Assembly: GCF_000813345.1 (NCBI RefSeq)
Contig: NZ_BBQF01000001.1
Span: 186,001-250,000 of the forward strand
DNA length: 64,000 nt
Reading direction: 5' to 3'
Source of the DNA: Sulfurospirillum arsenophilum NBRC 109478
Lineage (GTDB): Bacteria; Campylobacterota; Campylobacteria; Campylobacterales; Sulfurospirillaceae
This document shows positions 63,284 through 64,000 of this stretch, piece by piece (position 1 is the first letter of the stretch; every line of letters starts with the position of its first letter). The position numbers were made by a program, and so were the translations under genes. The notes beneath the pieces are model-generated. The model was given only the letters and a program-made list of their open reading frames with translations. It searched no databases and was not told the DNA's origin.

Positions 63284-64000
63284 TTAAAGAGAGCGTTTGC
63301 GAAGAGGAAGTAATAAAGTTGCTCTTGTTCCTTGTGCATCTTCTCTGTTTTTGAGTGTGATTTTAGCTCCAATAGCATCAGCTGCATTTTTAGCAAGAAA
63401 GAGGCCTAGTCCAGCACCTGTTTGATTGCCATAGCGCTTAAAAGGAGCAAAGAGGTCTTTACTTTCATCAATACCAATACCTTCATCAATGACGTGCACA
63501 AAAAAACCCTCTTTTGTAAGGTTTGCTTGAATAGTGATATTTCCTTCTTTGGGGGTAAACTTGATCGCATTTTGAACAAAGTTTTGTAAAATATGCATCA
63601 AAAGTGTAGGTTGAATCATTATTTTATAGCTTAAAGGTGCAATGTCTTCAATAATATTTTTTTCTTCCATCTTGGCTAAGATAGTATAGTTATTGACTTG
63701 TTCTTTTAAAAAAGCGACGAGATCAATTTCGACAGGTTTTTCAAATTGAGCTCCTTCTTGTCGCCCGATTTCTAAAATATTACTAATCATTTTATTCATA
63801 TCGTTGATAGTTTGATTGTTGCTTTTGATGGTATCAATGTATTTTTCATTCTCTCTTGGTTTTAAAAGAGTTACTTCATTTTTGGTTTTCATGACAGCAA
63901 GTGGCGTTTTAAGTTCATGTGCAGCACCAATAAAAAGCTCTTTTTGAGAATTAACAAAGATTTGAATACGCTCAACCAATTTGTTGATACTCGCACCTAA
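63284..64000 (-). CDS. Sensor histidine kinase, catalytic part (5' end beyond the window)
   Basis: The frame is open to the right edge, with LGASINKLVERIQ upstream of the first visible TTG, so the gene starts outside the window. Visible are the dimerisation/phosphoacceptor helix (His in GAAHELKTPLAV), the N-box FVQNAIKFTP, G1 DEGIGID and G2 GAGLGLFLAK, in about 239 residues. The sensor part and probably a response regulator lie beyond 64000. It is separated from the ferredoxin by about 67 bases. Confidence 0.92.
   Translation of the reverse strand, partial: LGASINKLVERIQIFVNSQKELFIGAAHELKTPLAVMKTKNEVTLLKPRENEKYIDTIKSNNQTINDMNKMISNILEIGRQEGAQFEKPVEIDLVAFLKEQVNNYTILAKMEEKNIIEDIAPLSYKIMIQPTLLMHILQNFVQNAIKFTPKEGNITIQANLTKEGFFVHVIDEGIGIDESKDLFAPFKRYGNQTGAGLGLFLAKNAADAIGAKITLKNREDAQGTRATLLLPLRKRSL

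Overview
The window is a gene-dense, low-GC stretch of a chromosome from the Campylobacterota (former Epsilonproteobacteria). A Sulfurospirillum-like bacterium is the best guess. The order of genes follows several blocks known from Campylobacter jejuni: trxB-trxA-yraN-hom-aminotransferase, SPFH-ilvE, fabZ-lpxA-clpX-mreB-mreC-carB, surE-tcdA, lpxB-greA, cheV-cheA-cheW-serB-tal, rplY-pth-lptF/G-lysA-pheA-hisC-fliF-fliG-fliH-dxs-perR, ahpC-fdxA-ndk-rpmF-plsX-fabH, tyrA-bamA and ppx-fdxB. The genus is an inference from this synteny and overall character, not from a marker gene such as 16S rRNA. I saw no rRNA, tRNA, insertion sequence, prophage or CRISPR array.

Layout. 1-8074 (+): end of an exported protein, aminotransferase, hom, yraN, trxA, trxB, dapB, purF and a radical SAM protein. 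8104-11968 (-): ilvE, an SPFH membrane protein, hisIE and two tandem DUF2393 proteins. 12091-13997 (+): aldehyde dehydrogenase and Bcp peroxiredoxin. 14017-16890 (-): a large DUF748 envelope protein. 17035-26802 (+): queH, fabZ, lpxA, clpX, mreB, mreC, carB, a compact Sua5-like gene and an unknown gene, followed by an AT-rich membrane-protein gene (26831-27505) that looks foreign. 27511-28940 (-): tcdA and surE. 29046-36151 (+): lpxB, greA, argC, an LpxH-type phosphatase and the chemotaxis genes cheV-cheA-cheW. 36198-37124 (-): a MetF-like gene. 37278-51779 (+): serB, tal, pilT, rplY, pth, an LptF/G permease, lysA, pheA, hisC, the flagellar base genes fliF-fliG-fliH, dxs and perR. 51835-54510 (-): ahpC and a chemoreceptor. 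54832-58202 (+): fdxA, ndk, a YceD-like gene, rpmF, plsX and fabH. 58245-59072 (-): tyrA. 59203-61440 (+): bamA. 61499-64000 (-): ppx/gppA, fdxB and the 3' part of a histidine kinase.

Functionally this is mostly housekeeping: amino-acid synthesis (Thr/Met, Lys, Arg, His, Phe/Tyr, branched chain), lipid A and fatty-acid synthesis, cell shape, outer-membrane assembly, chemotaxis and flagella, and thiol/peroxide defence. Genes are tightly packed with many 1-11 bp overlaps, and convergent gene pairs are separated by perfect hairpins that probably end transcription in both directions.

The outstanding unexplained signal is a highly iterated palindrome. The 10-mer TTACATGTAA occurs 22 times, 13 of them as the full 12-mer TTTACATGTAAA, where base composition predicts well under one. 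Copies lie mostly inside genes, in different reading frames (Leu-His-Val-Lys, Phe-Thr-Cys-Lys, or Tyr-Met-stop), with a few between genes, two of which pair into a hairpin at the fabH/tyrA junction. This points to selection or spread at DNA level, comparable in style to HIP1 of cyanobacteria or to DNA uptake sequences. I know of no description of it in this group.
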